NCBI GenBank assembly: GCA_945902115.1
Contig: CAMDLY010000001.1
Coordinates: 1-64,000 of the forward strand
Direction of reading: 5' to 3'
Source of the DNA: Lishizhenia tianjinensis
GTDB taxonomy: Bacteria > Bacteroidota > Bacteroidia > Flavobacteriales_D > Crocinitomicaceae
Length of the DNA stretch: 64,000 nt
Shown here piece by piece: positions 43,177-51,566 of this stretch; the first letter of the stretch is position 1; each line of letters begins with the position of its first letter. Under the pieces are notes generated by a model. That model worked only from the letters and a program-made list of their open reading frames with translations, was not told where the DNA came from and did no database searches. The position numbers and the translations under genes were made by a program.

Positions 43177-44898
43177 TCAGTTCCAAAAATCCCAAGAAAT
43201 TCCTAATTTAAATTGAGGTAAAGGATAGTAATATCCCTCGATTATTGGAATTCGCTTATTAACCCAATAGTAGGAGATGTTGTCCATTCGAACGAAAAAG
43301 CGAAATTGATTTACATTGAAATTTGCAAAACATCCTAAAGAATAAAAACCCGGAAGCGATTCTTGTGTATTGAGAGCAGCAATATCAAAAGCCCCCATGG
43401 AAGGACTATAAACAAGCCGCTTGTGAGCGGAAAGAATATATGCATCAAATCCAAGAATTGACTTTAACCTTCCGTCTTTAAAAAGTCCAGTTTTGAGCGC
43501 GAATCGAATGGAAGCTTGGTGTTGTGGAATATATCTAAGCTCCTCATTTATGGAAGTAAACTGATAGGAAACTACACCAACCAGATGCTTGAAGTTTATA
43601 CCTGTTCGTCCTGTAAGTTTGTATACATCAATTAACGGATTATCTACATTTGTCCAGTTCACAGAATTAAAATAATAAGCATTCTTCGATTGTATATAAT
43701 CCCCTCCTAATTGGGCGAAAAAGAATGATTTTCGGAAAATAGCTTCAGCGCCAAATTTCATCGTCTGCTGCAATGTAATAGCTGATAAAAAATAGTCTAA
43801 TGTATTTCCTCTGTAATCTCGTAAAAATGGAGTTGGAGGAGAGAGACTAAATTGATTGTTAAAATTAAGCGTGAGTAAATTATATCTCCCTGAAACGTTG
43901 TTTTGTAAATCTAAAGAGGAAAAGTTACCGTAAATCCCGTAGACCCCCTTGGATAGAAAACTCCACTTTTTACCCTTATATTCGAGGTAATGATCAAGAG
44001 ATAACTCATTGGTATCAATAGATCTTCCGAGTGTTTTAGACTGCCAATTTTCCAGTGAAATGTGAGATAAAAATTTAAAGTTTTTATTTTCATAGAAGAA
44101 ACCTGCTTTTGCTTTCATTCGCGTGAGAGAAATACTGTCTGCCGTCTCACTAGAATCAACATTTACCATTGGATAGATAAGAGCCAAATCACCTTCTTCA
44201 TGGTAAAAACGTTTTATTGTACTATAGGCACCTGCAACTTGCAAACCCATCGTAGTAGTTTCTTTTTTAAGCAGGTTATATCGGAAATTATTCATTAGCA
44301 CAGTTGTACTAGTTTTTGAAAAAGCATCTACCTTATTAACCGATACCAAAGTTTGCGGTAATATAAATAACAAAGAATCATTAGTTAATCCACCACTCCA
44401 ATTATTAACTATTGTTGATTTTTCAATGGAAGAGATATTTTCCACCTTTCCTCTGGATATCCTCATCAGTGCGCGATAATTAAAATCATTAAAAAGTGAA
44501 TTTCGCTGAAATCCTGTCGACTTATTTTGTACAATATCCGCATTAATTAGTACGGCTGAAGAAATTAGTTGTTGATAATTAGCAGTAAGAAGTTGAGTAC
44601 CCTGTTGACCAAATGAATACCCGAAACCAATGTGGGGCAAGGCAGAAAAAATAATACGCTGAGAGGTTGGAGACTGATCATAAATCAGCTGATTTCCTGG
44701 CATAATAACCGTTTCAGATGGAAAACTATTTAATCCAAAAGGAACATATGGGAGGGAAAAAAAATTAGCATGACAATCGAGAGAATCTAGTACACCTCTA
44801 GTTTTAAAAGATGCTTTTAAGGTATCCACTTTCAATATCTGAGCGGACAATTGAAAAGAGGTTGAAAGGAAAAAAATAAGAATATATGCTCTCCACAT
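43177..44898 (-). CDS. Putative outer-membrane beta-barrel protein (Porin_10-like)
   Basis: 573 aa from ATG 44898, which begins the signal peptide MWRAYILIFFLSTSF and sits 5 nt from a -7 box; a longer frame upstream (ATG 44946) runs into a terminator and is not likely. The body is a series of strands of alternating polarity with loops, ending GYYYPLPQFKLGISWDFWN, the terminal-aromatic signature of barrels. The region from about 430 resembles the Porin_10 family of Bacteroidota. Substrate is unknown. The -33 region overlaps the rpsT terminator. Confidence 0.72.
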   Translation of the reverse strand: MWRAYILIFFLSTSFQLSAQILKVDTLKASFKTRGVLDSLDCHANFFSLPYVPFGLNSFPSETVIMPGNQLIYDQSPTSQRIIFSALPHIGFGYSFGQQGTQLLTANYQQLISSAVLINADIVQNKSTGFQRNSLFNDFNYRALMRISRGKVENISSIEKSTIVNNWSGGLTNDSLLFILPQTLVSVNKVDAFSKTSTTVLMNNFRYNLLKKETTTMGLQVAGAYSTIKRFYHEEGDLALIYPMVNVDSSETADSISLTRMKAKAGFFYENKNFKFLSHISLENWQSKTLGRSIDTNELSLDHYLEYKGKKWSFLSKGVYGIYGNFSSLDLQNNVSGRYNLLTLNFNNQFSLSPPTPFLRDYRGNTLDYFLSAITLQQTMKFGAEAIFRKSFFFAQLGGDYIQSKNAYYFNSVNWTNVDNPLIDVYKLTGRTGINFKHLVGVVSYQFTSINEELRYIPQHQASIRFALKTGLFKDGRLKSILGFDAYILSAHKRLVYSPSMGAFDIAALNTQESLPGFYSLGCFANFNVNQFRFFVRMDNISYYWVNKRIPIIEGYYYPLPQFKLGISWDFWN

Positions 44899-44903
44899 AT
44901 GCA

Positions 44904-44911
44904 CAAACCTA
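44904..44911 (-). promoter_or_regulatory. -7 promoter box TAGGTTTG 5 nt before the barrel gene ATG
   Basis: Exact TAnnTTTG match on the minus strand, directly next to the T-run of the rpsT terminator. It supports ATG 44898 as start and predicts a leaderless mRNA. Confidence 0.55.
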
Positions 44912-44912
44912 C

Positions 44913-44934
44913 AAAAAAAGGGGCATATTGCCCC
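44913..44934 (-). terminator. Rho-independent terminator after rpsT
   Basis: On the minus strand the stem GGGGC/GCCCC with a 5-nt AATAT loop precedes seven Ts; it lies 28 nt after the rpsT stop and ends one base before the -7 box of the next gene. Confidence 0.85.
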
Positions 44935-44961
44935 CTTTAGATTCACTTGAAGTATAATATA

Positions 44962-45213
44962 CTAAAGCGTATTTAAGTGCACTTGCAAACCTGATTTCAA
45001 GTTTGCCGCTTTGTTGGCATGTATAATGTTTCTTTTCGCTAATTTGTCAATCATTGCCGTAACTCGTGGGAACAAAGAACTAGCTTCTACCTTATCTGAT
45101 AAACTGCGTAGGTTACGAATAGCATTACGCGTGGTTTTGTGCTGATATTTATTCAACACTCTTTTTGCATCATTAGAACGAATTCTCTTAATTGCTGACT
45201 TGTGATTTGCCAT
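44962..45213 (-). CDS. rpsT: 30S ribosomal protein S20
   Basis: 83 aa, basic, helical: MANHKSAIKRIRSNDAKR at the N-terminus (which binds 16S rRNA), and the late IIHANKAANLKSGL. Helps assemble the 30S platform. The two tRNA-Glu genes end 31 nt before its ATG on the same strand with no terminator between, so rpsT probably is cotranscribed and its leader made by tRNA 3' processing. Confidence 0.97.
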   Translation of the reverse strand: MANHKSAIKRIRSNDAKRVLNKYQHKTTRNAIRNLRSLSDKVEASSLFPRVTAMIDKLAKRNIIHANKAANLKSGLQVHLNTL

Positions 45214-45244
45214 ATTTTAGTTAATTATTATTTTAAAATCTTTG

Positions 45245-45316
45245 CAGCCCATAGGAGAATCGAACTCCTGTTTCCAGGATGAAAACCTGGCGTCCTAACC
45301 ACTAGACGAATGGGCC
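45245..45316 (-). tRNA. tRNA-Glu(TTC), copy 1
   Basis: 72 nt, minus strand. Acceptor GGCCCAT pairs with ATGGGCT, D-arm TCTAGTGGTTAGGA, anticodon loop TTTTCAT (anticodon TTC) on a CCAGG/CCTGG stem, T-arm AGGAGTTCGATTCTCCT. No encoded CCA. Identical to copy 2, 21 bp away. Confidence 0.97.
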
Positions 45317-45337
45317 AAGGTATCGTTTATACTTTGG

Positions 45338-45409
45338 CAGCCCATAGGAGAATCGAACTCCTGTTTCCAGGATGAAAACCTGGCGTCCTAACCACTAGAC
45401 GAATGGGCC
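45338..45409 (-). tRNA. tRNA-Glu(TTC), copy 2
   Basis: 72 nt, minus strand, identical in sequence to the copy at 45245-45316. It lies nearer the promoter (45440-45470), so it is transcribed first. The short (93-bp period) tandem duplication raises Glu tRNA dosage. Confidence 0.97.
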
Positions 45410-45439
45410 AAAGCCCCAAAATTTTTCAATTTGGGAGTG

Positions 45440-45470
45440 CAAATATACGAGTAAATTCCTTAATCACAAG
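45440..45470 (-). promoter_or_regulatory. Promoter of the tRNA-Glu x2-rpsT unit
   Basis: Minus strand: -7 box TATATTTG at 45440-45447, and TTG at 45467-45469 exactly 19 nt upstream. This is one of the clearest full promoters in the window. The 30 nt between box and first tRNA contain a CCCAAA/TTTGGG stem. Confidence 0.72.
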
Positions 45471-45487
45471 GAGGAATAAGCAATTTT

Positions 45488-46177
45488 TTAATTATCCTCG
45501 GCTTTCATTTTAAAACCTAATCTTTTCGCGGTTTGTAACTTTAAATTATCACCGATATATTGAATTTGAGATACAGAAAGTTGGTCGTAATACTCGAATG
45601 GAGGAATGTATAAATCAAATTCTAAGGCGTGCGCAAAAGATAGCTGTATGATTATCTCTATAATTTCATCAGTTAATTGTAAGTTCTGAGGATCTTTGAA
45701 CATGGACCCCAAAATACCCTTGCCTTCCACCCAAAAATGACGATCATGGTTGATGAAAATTCTAGAGATTAAATATCCTACATCTTCTTGGCGATTTTGT
45801 AAGAATGATTCAGCAAGGAAATTATAAACGTTAATAATACCGAAATAACCGTTGTTTTCGTTCGCTCTGAAATAAGACGTACCCCATAGTGGATTATTAT
45901 CGGGTAGTCTAAATACATTGTTGTGTAGGTTGAATACTAAAACATCACTACCCACAAATGCATGCATCTCAAACTTTCCTTTGTCCTCCGTGTAAAGTCT
46001 TATCCTTGGATCTTCAATGACAGATCTAAGTGCATCTATTTCGTGTTGAAGCATTTTCTTAAATGCGTCAAAGACTTTTTCACAATCATCGGCAATATCT
46101 TGTTTTAATGAGGATTTATCCATTAAAAGCTGTTTCAATGCCTCTCTATTTTTCGCAATCGCTTTTTCTTGTTTCAT
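45488..46177 (-). CDS. Conserved-type hypothetical protein
   Basis: 229 aa, soluble, no signal peptide. N-terminal third is helical and charged (KNREALKQLLMDKSSLKQDI), the middle has a beta-rich stretch (GKFEMHAFVGSDVLVFNLHNN) and an RIFINHDRHFWVEGKG segment, the C-terminal third is helical with IEIIIQLSFAHALEFDLY. I recognise the type as widespread in Bacteroidota but not its function. Monocistronic with a leader of ~16 nt after TATATTTG. Confidence 0.7.
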   Translation of the reverse strand: MKQEKAIAKNREALKQLLMDKSSLKQDIADDCEKVFDAFKKMLQHEIDALRSVIEDPRIRLYTEDKGKFEMHAFVGSDVLVFNLHNNVFRLPDNNPLWGTSYFRANENNGYFGIINVYNFLAESFLQNRQEDVGYLISRIFINHDRHFWVEGKGILGSMFKDPQNLQLTDEIIEIIIQLSFAHALEFDLYIPPFEYYDQLSVSQIQYIGDNLKLQTAKRLGFKMKAEDN

Positions 46178-46193
46178 AACGTGAATTATACTT

Positions 46194-46201
46194 CAAATAT
46201 A
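46194..46201 (-). promoter_or_regulatory. -7 promoter box TATATTTG of the 229-aa hypothetical gene
   Basis: Exact TAnnTTTG match on the minus strand, 16 nt before ATG 46177. Confidence 0.55.
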
Positions 46202-46267
46202 TAGTATGAGCCACTAAAAACGACATGTATTACCAAAAAATTAATTTAATGTTGTTTCAATTCTAAC

Positions 46268-46275
46268 TATCTTTG
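46268..46275 (+). promoter_or_regulatory. -7 promoter box TATCTTTG of the lipid kinase gene
   Basis: Exact TAnnTTTG match, 29 nt before the TTG start at 46305. It gives a leader of about 24 nt. Confidence 0.5.
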
Positions 46276-46304
46276 AAACGCTTAACTCTTTTAATCTTTC
46301 AAAT

Positions 46305-47192
46305 TTGCATTATAAAAAGAAAGTTTGGTTTATCATAAATCCTATTTCTGGCATAGAGAAAAAGGATTTTATACCTGAAATAATTAAGACCGAACTTGAT
46401 GCTACTTTGTTTGACTATGAAATAAAATACACCGCATCTAAAGGCCATGGTTTTCTTATTGGAAAAGAAGCCATTGAAAGAAAAATAGATATCGTTTGTG
46501 CCGTTGGTGGCGACGGAACTGTTCACGACGTGGCAACGTCATTAATTGGTTCAGAGGTAATTCTCGCTATCCTCCCTGCAGGGTCTGGAAATGGACTAGC
46601 AAGACATATGCATATACCGCTTGACTTAAGAAAAGCTATAAGATGTATAAATTCCAACTATGTGATTCAAATGGACACGGGAAGAATAAATAATCTTGCC
46701 TTTCTTGGTATTGGCGGATTTGGATTTGATGCACTCATTGCTAAAAGATTTGATGAGGATACTAAACGAGGATTTTGGATGTATGTAAAACATGTACTGA
46801 AAGAATTTTTCAGGTTCCATCCGATTAATTTTACCATTGATACAAATGGAGAGGTTCGAAATATAACAGCTCTCTTATGTACTATTGCCAATACATCCGA
46901 ATACGGCAACGGATTTATTATTTCTCCAAAATCAGATCCAACAGACGGTAAACTTGAAATGGTCCTGTTAAAACCTTTCTCTTTTTGGAGAATACCATTT
47001 GTGGCTAATAATTACTTCAAAGGAAAAATGCAGCCACCAGCTTTAAGCGAGGTGATATCATTCAAAAGTGCGACAATTGAAATGAATACCTCTCTTGGTC
47101 ATTATGATGGCGAGCCTACAGTGGTTCCAAATAGAGTGTCCATTGAAGTTGTACCGAAAAGTTTGTATATATTAATTCCCAAAAAAATATGA
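46305..47192 (+). CDS. Diacylglycerol/lipid kinase family protein
   Basis: 295 aa DAGK catalytic-domain protein (YegS/DgkB type) transferring phosphate from ATP to a lipid hydroxyl. VWFIINPISG, VCAVGGDGTVHDVAT and LPAGSGNGLARHM give the nucleotide site; GIGGFGFDALIAKRF begins the second domain. The start is TTG 46305: the family core begins seven residues later and no ATG or GTG occurs before it in frame after the promoter. Followed by a DinB-like gene in ATGA overlap. Confidence 0.9.
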   Translation: MHYKKKVWFIINPISGIEKKDFIPEIIKTELDATLFDYEIKYTASKGHGFLIGKEAIERKIDIVCAVGGDGTVHDVATSLIGSEVILAILPAGSGNGLARHMHIPLDLRKAIRCINSNYVIQMDTGRINNLAFLGIGGFGFDALIAKRFDEDTKRGFWMYVKHVLKEFFRFHPINFTIDTNGEVRNITALLCTIANTSEYGNGFIISPKSDPTDGKLEMVLLKPFSFWRIPFVANNYFKGKMQPPALSEVISFKSATIEMNTSLGHYDGEPTVVPNRVSIEVVPKSLYILIPKKI

Positions 47193-47641
47193 GTTTTATA
47201 GAGTCTAATTTAGAGACCGTTCTAAGCTGCCTGGATAGATTGGAAGAAAACACCTTACCTGCATGGGGGACAATGACTGCTCAACGTATGGTGGAGCACT
47301 TGACAGAAAGTTTAGCTATGTCAATGGGTGAAGGTGATCATTCGTTGATTACGCCAGAAGAAAAAATTTCAGCAATGCAAGCTTTCTTGTTCAGCGAAAA
47401 ACCGATGGCGAAAAATATGAGCGTATCTTTTGCACCTCAAAATTTTTCCCTTAGGAATGAATCTTTGGAACTAGCAATTGATGAGATTTGCGAAAAATGG
47501 GTAGATTTTGAATTATTTTACGAGGACAACCCAGTGAAAAAGGCTCTTCACCCTTATTATGGGTATCTTGATTACAATGGCTGGAAAGCACTTCACGCGA
47601 AGCACTTCACTCACCACTTTTTACAATTCAACTTGGTTTAA
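47189..47641 (+). CDS. DinB-like (DUF1569-type) four-helix protein
   Basis: 150 aa. Helical bundle of the DinB/YfiT group: LPAWGTMTAQRMVEHLTESLAMS with a His in the usual metal position, and the C-terminal GWKALHAKHFTHHFLQF with a His cluster (HxxHFTHHF). These would supply a three-His metal site. Members include thiol transferases and stress proteins, but the substrate here is unknown. Starts in ATGA overlap with the lipid kinase; a 50-aa membrane protein gene starts directly after its stop. Confidence 0.78.
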   Translation: MSFIESNLETVLSCLDRLEENTLPAWGTMTAQRMVEHLTESLAMSMGEGDHSLITPEEKISAMQAFLFSEKPMAKNMSVSFAPQNFSLRNESLELAIDEICEKWVDFELFYEDNPVKKALHPYYGYLDYNGWKALHAKHFTHHFLQFNLV

Positions 47642-47794
47642 ATGCACTATTGGATTCCTGTTTTGAGTATTGTAATAGGCGTTCTAAATTACCTGTATTG
47701 GAGAAAAAACGGTTACAAGAATTTTGGAGTTCTTGTGTTTAGTATAATCATATCGTTCGTCCTTCTTGCCATGTTATCGAAATACCTTAGCTAA
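47642..47794 (+). CDS. Small 50-aa membrane protein
   Basis: 50 codons from ATG 47642, which touches the stop of the DinB-like gene (TAAATG). Two hydrophobic segments, IPVLSIVIGVLNYLYW (5-20) and FGVLVFSIIISFVLLAML (28-45), are separated by a basic RKNGYKN turn, so a two-helix hairpin with the turn in the cytoplasm is likely. Homologous family not recognised. Evidence: composition, continuity with the operon and lack of a better use for the sequence. Confidence 0.55.
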   Translation: MHYWIPVLSIVIGVLNYLYWRKNGYKNFGVLVFSIIISFVLLAMLSKYLS

Positions 47795-47926
47795 CAGATA
47801 ATACTAGTCCAAGGGCTAAAAATAAGACCAAAAGCTAAACTCTTCAAATTTATAAATTGGTTTCGGCAATAAAATGTCTCAACTTACTTAAGGTGAGTGT
47901 GATAGCCCATTGATGCTTTATGCGAT

Positions 47927-48355
47927 TTAACTAACTAAATAACCAGCTTTGCGCGCATCATACGCCTTGAAAGTTCCAGTAGCATGCGCCACAAGTTCTC
48001 CTTCCTTGTTGGTGATTTCTGCTTCCATAAATAAAATAGTAGCCCCAGATTTTTTTACCCGAGACAGAGCGACTAGTTTATCGCCATTATAAACGGGCTG
48101 TAAAAACGAAACTTTAAACTCCAAGGTTGTAACTACTTGGGCTCTTTCTGCCACGAGAGTCAGGGCGCCGACCCCCATACATGCATCAGCTAATGCTGAG
48201 ATGCACCCGCCATGTACATTTAAAGGTGTGGCGAGATGGTTATCTTTAATTTTTAGCGAGTACTCGACTTGACCAGGAGAAATAATATGAAAATCCATTC
48301 CTAAAAAATATCCAAATTGATTTTTATCAATGTATTGACTTACTATATCTTTCAT
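47927..48355 (-). CDS. PaaI-family hotdog thioesterase
   Basis: 142 aa hotdog fold. The catalytic helix begins NVHGGCISALADACMGVGAL, with HGG as in PaaI/YbdB acyl-CoA thioesterases, and VVTTLEFKVSFLQPVYNGD follows. Acyl-CoA hydrolysis is the family activity; the acyl group is unknown. ATGA overlap with the MscS gene makes a two-gene unit. Confidence 0.9.
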   Translation of the reverse strand: MKDIVSQYIDKNQFGYFLGMDFHIISPGQVEYSLKIKDNHLATPLNVHGGCISALADACMGVGALTLVAERAQVVTTLEFKVSFLQPVYNGDKLVALSRVKKSGATILFMEAEITNKEGELVAHATGTFKAYDARKAGYLVS

Positions 48356-49152
48356 ACTAAATACAAATAATTGCCTGAAGTCAAGACGGCATATAACCTC
48401 TCATGCATTGCATAGAATACCGATTGAACTTCTTTGGGATTGACCCAAACTTGCACTGTTATCCTCGGCCCATTCTCCGTAATTTCCTCAATACCAATGA
48501 AAATATCGGGTTTTACTAAAATTCTGCTATCAGTAGATAAGACCTCTTTAATCAAAGTTTTTACTTCATCTAAGGATGCCCCCGCTGTCAAATGAAAAAT
48601 CCAATCGACTCTTCTATTGTCTTGCTTTGTAAAATTTACAATATTACCATTCGCCAATGGGCCGTTGGGGATAATAATAGTTTTATTTTCAGCAGTTTTA
48701 AGATAGGTGTTAAAAATTTGAATTTCTGTAACTGCTCCTTGTTCATTTTGTGCTTTTATTACATCTCCAACTTTGAATGGCTTCAACACCAATATCATTA
48801 TTCCTCCCGCAAAATTCGAGAGCGTACCGGAAAAAGCCATTCCAATTGCAAGACCGGCTGCACCTAGCAAGGTAATAAATGAAGTCATCTGCAAGCCAAG
48901 CTGAGCCAAGGCTGTAATTACAACAAGAACTTTAATTGATATCTTAGCGAAACTTGCGGTAAAAGAAATAATACCAGGATCGGTTTTGCTTTTGTGTAAT
49001 ATGCCTTTAATCATTGTAGAAATTACACCTGATAACCATAGCCCCACAACTAAAATGGTAATGGCAAAAAGTAAATTTTTTCCAATATTGAACAACAAAC
49101 GATTCCATTGATCGTATGTCAAACCGAATAAGGCAAGTTCAAAGTTGTACAT
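48352..49152 (-). CDS. MscS-family mechanosensitive ion channel
   Basis: 266 aa small MscS type: three membrane helices (about 20-40, 60-80, 88-110) with the pore-lining TM3 GAAGLAIGMAFSGTLSNFAGG, then the beta domain GGIMILVLKPFKVGDVI and the cytoplasmic vestibule. It opens on membrane tension to release solutes after osmotic downshock. Followed by a thioesterase gene. Its promoter lies back-to-back with that of ydcF-like gene. Confidence 0.95.
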   Translation of the reverse strand: MYNFELALFGLTYDQWNRLLFNIGKNLLFAITILVVGLWLSGVISTMIKGILHKSKTDPGIISFTASFAKISIKVLVVITALAQLGLQMTSFITLLGAAGLAIGMAFSGTLSNFAGGIMILVLKPFKVGDVIKAQNEQGAVTEIQIFNTYLKTAENKTIIIPNGPLANGNIVNFTKQDNRRVDWIFHLTAGASLDEVKTLIKEVLSTDSRILVKPDIFIGIEEITENGPRITVQVWVNPKEVQSVFYAMHERLYAVLTSGNYLYLV

Positions 49153-49167
49153 ATTAAATGTTTAGAG

Positions 49168-49185
49168 CAAAAATAAGTAGTTTTG
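49168..49185. promoter_or_regulatory. Back-to-back divergent -7 boxes
   Basis: Minus-strand TATTTTTG (49168-49175) for the MscS gene, 15 nt before its ATG, and plus-strand TAGTTTTG (49178-49185) 3 nt before ATG 49189 of the YdcF gene. The boxes are only 2 bp apart, so RNA polymerase should not fit on both at once and the genes may compete. Confidence 0.5.
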
Positions 49186-49188
49186 AAT

Positions 49189-49950
49189 ATGTTTTTTGTT
49201 TTCTCTAAGATTTTACTTTTTCTTCTAAATCCTTTCCTCTGGTTGACTACTGCCACTATCCTTGCATTTACCTTGCATTCACCATTCTGGAGGTCGCGAA
49301 TGAAGTGGGTAGCAGTTTCCATATTTTTAATTTTTTCAAATCCATTCATACTCGGCAGTCTGATAAGAAACTGGGAAGATAAGGCCACCAAAATAGATGA
49401 AATAGGAAATTATGATATTGGTGTAGTTCTAAGCGGTATGATGGAATACAATAGGGATGTTGATCGTTTAACAGTTCGACGGGGTAGCGATAGAATTTGG
49501 CAAGCAATTACCTTGTATAAGAAAGGGAAAATCAAGAAAATACTTATCTCCGGGGATAGTGGATACCTTGTAAAGGACGGATTACATGAGGCAGATCAGT
49601 TGAAGACTCTTCTTTTGATTTGGGGAATACCGATTGACGACATAATCATAGAAAATAGTAGTAGAAATACTCATGAGAACGCACTTTTCACTAAAAAACT
49701 CATTCAAAAAGATTTTAAAAATAGTTCTTTACTATTGATTACTAGTTCATTACATATGAAAAGAGCCAGTGATTGCTTTAGGCGTGAAGGCTTGGTGTTT
49801 GACTCCTTTTCTACGGATCATTACTCAGAGATAAATAAAATATTCACCCTTGATATGTTGATTCCGAGCATCGATGCCTTTCAACTTTGGGGTACATTTA
49901 ATAAAGAGTGGGTAGGGTATTTTGCTTATTGGTTATTGGATTATTTATAA
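49189..49950 (+). CDS. YdcF/SanA/ElyC-type (DUF218) protein
   Basis: 253 aa from ATG 49189 (an in-frame TTG at 49183 overlaps the promoter box). Two N-terminal membrane helices, then the DUF218 domain: GVVLSGMM, GKIKKILISGDSG, DEADQ-like HEADQLKTLL, IIENSSRNTHENA. ElyC, of this family, affects peptidoglycan/lipid carrier use in E. coli, and the Asn/Thr/Glu in NTHENA are the likely ligands. TAATG stop/start overlap with the AlkB-like gene. Confidence 0.88.
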   Translation: MFFVFSKILLFLLNPFLWLTTATILAFTLHSPFWRSRMKWVAVSIFLIFSNPFILGSLIRNWEDKATKIDEIGNYDIGVVLSGMMEYNRDVDRLTVRRGSDRIWQAITLYKKGKIKKILISGDSGYLVKDGLHEADQLKTLLLIWGIPIDDIIIENSSRNTHENALFTKKLIQKDFKNSSLLLITSSLHMKRASDCFRREGLVFDSFSTDHYSEINKIFTLDMLIPSIDAFQLWGTFNKEWVGYFAYWLLDYL

Positions 49951-50528
49951 TGGACATAATTATCAAGGATCCCTCTGGGGAACTAAAAGTAATAAGGGGT
50001 TTCTTTACCGAAGAGGAAAGCCAATGCTACTTTGAGCACCTTAACGAGCAACTTGCGTTTGAACAACAAGACATTGTCATGTTCGGAAAAAAAATAGCTA
50101 TCCCAAGGTTAGAAAGTTTTCATTCCTTAAATGGAGAGACCTATGGCTACTCCGGTAAAAGACTCGAGAGCAAACCATTTGATCAGGTATTGTCCGCTAT
50201 TAAAATCCGAATTGAAGAGTCTTTTAGATTATCATTTAATTCCGTTCTTGTTAACTTATATAGAAACGAAAACGACTCGAATGGATGGCATGCAGATGAT
50301 GAAAAAGAGCTAGGTTTAAACCCGGTAATTGCTTCATTGAGTTTAGGATTTACGCGGCGATTTCAACTCAAACATAAAGAGTCATCGACCACTCATTCGC
50401 TTTTATTGGGCTCAGGTGATTTGGTAATAATGGGTGGAGCATTGCAACACTTTTGGAAGCATCAAGTTCCCAAAGAAAAGTTTATTTGCGGACCCAGAAT
50501 CAACCTAACGTTCCGATTTATCTATTAA
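49950..50528 (+). CDS. AlkB-like 2-oxoglutarate/Fe(II) dioxygenase
   Basis: 192 aa from ATG 49950. Ligands: the first His and Asp in GWHADDEKE, the distal His in FWKHQVPK and the 2-oxoglutarate Arg in GPRINLTFR. The nucleotide recognition part (RNENDSNGW) fits the AlkB repair group, which removes 1-methyladenine and 3-methylcytosine from DNA or RNA. Follows the YdcF gene with a TAATG overlap and is followed by ribD, whose -7 box starts at this gene's stop codon. Confidence 0.92.
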   Translation: MDIIIKDPSGELKVIRGFFTEEESQCYFEHLNEQLAFEQQDIVMFGKKIAIPRLESFHSLNGETYGYSGKRLESKPFDQVLSAIKIRIEESFRLSFNSVLVNLYRNENDSNGWHADDEKELGLNPVIASLSLGFTRRFQLKHKESSTTHSLLLGSGDLVIMGGALQHFWKHQVPKEKFICGPRINLTFRFIY

Positions 50529-50533
50529 CTTTG
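50526..50533 (+). promoter_or_regulatory. -7 promoter box TAACTTTG 4 nt before the ribD ATG
   Basis: Exact TAnnTTTG match. Its first three bases are the stop codon of the AlkB-like gene, so it is inside the operon. No FMN riboswitch is present before ribD. Confidence 0.5.
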
Positions 50534-50537
50534 ACTC

Positions 50538-51566
50538 ATGGATAACCTCTTCATGAAACGAGCGCTTTCACTGGCTAAATTGGGCCTTGGTAAAGTCGCC
50601 CCGAATCCAATGGTCGGTTGCGTAATTGTTTGTAATGACAAAATTATTGGAGAGGGTTACCACAAAGTATTTGGCGGACCTCATGCAGAAGTTAATGCCA
50701 TTCAACAAGTAAAAGACCAATCCCTGCTGACAGAATCTACCGCTTTCGTTACACTTGAACCATGTGCTCATTTTGGCAAAACACCTCCTTGTGCAGATTT
50801 ACTTATCAAAAGTGGTGTAAAAAAAGTCGTTATTGGCACTCGAGACAGTAATCCCTTAGTAGCGGGAAAAGGCATAGAAAAATTACAAAAAGCAGGAATT
50901 GAAGTTGTCGAAAATATAATGGAAAAAGAATGTAGACAACTGAATCGCAGATTTTTTACATTTCATGAAAAATCAAGGCCCTACGTTATTTTAAAATGGG
51001 CACAAACCCTAGATGGGTACTTAGATAAGCAACGCTCCCCGGATGAAATCGGAATAAATTGGATAAGTGGACCAGAAACTAAGTCATTAGTGCATAAATG
51101 GAGAAGTGAGGAACAAGCTATTCTGGTTGGTAGAAATACGATAATGAATGATAATCCTTCGTTAACAGTTCGAGACTATTCTGGGAAAAATCCAATACGA
51201 GTAGTCATAGATAGTCAACTCACCATTGGTAATTTAAAAAATGTATTTTCAGACGATGCCGAAACCCTAGTCTTCAATCGCATTAAAAACGAAAAACAAG
51301 CGACGATTGAGTGGATAAAAATCCAAGAGACGAGTACAGATAATATTTTAAAAGAGTTATTTAAACGAGGAATACAATCCATTCTTGTGGAGGGAGGTAG
51401 TAGAACTTTACAATATTTCATTATTGATAATGTTTGGGATGAAGCCAGAATAATTGTAGGAGATTTGCAATTTGGAGCGGGCATAAAAGCGCCGATCATA
51501 AATAAATTACCCAACGATACCTATCTGTTTGGAGACGACAGGATATATACATTTCTTAGAAAATGA
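50538..51566 (+). CDS. ribD: Bifunctional riboflavin deaminase/reductase RibD
   Basis: 342 aa. N-terminal cytidine-deaminase-like domain (zinc site PHAEVNAI and LEPCAHFGKTPPC) and a C-terminal reductase half (ILKWAQTLDGY, GRNTIMNDNPSLTVR, EGGSRTLQYF). They perform the second and third steps from GTP to riboflavin. The rest of the rib genes are elsewhere. Downstream EamA gene overlaps by 4 bp. Confidence 0.96.
   Translation: MDNLFMKRALSLAKLGLGKVAPNPMVGCVIVCNDKIIGEGYHKVFGGPHAEVNAIQQVKDQSLLTESTAFVTLEPCAHFGKTPPCADLLIKSGVKKVVIGTRDSNPLVAGKGIEKLQKAGIEVVENIMEKECRQLNRRFFTFHEKSRPYVILKWAQTLDGYLDKQRSPDEIGINWISGPETKSLVHKWRSEEQAILVGRNTIMNDNPSLTVRDYSGKNPIRVVIDSQLTIGNLKNVFSDDAETLVFNRIKNEKQATIEWIKIQETSTDNILKELFKRGIQSILVEGGSRTLQYFIIDNVWDEARIIVGDLQFGAGIKAPIINKLPNDTYLFGDDRIYTFLRK

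Noticed and set aside
50450..50540. FMN riboswitch before ribD
   Set aside because: Upstream sequence is the end of the AlkB-like gene with only 9 nt between; no room or conserved aptamer.
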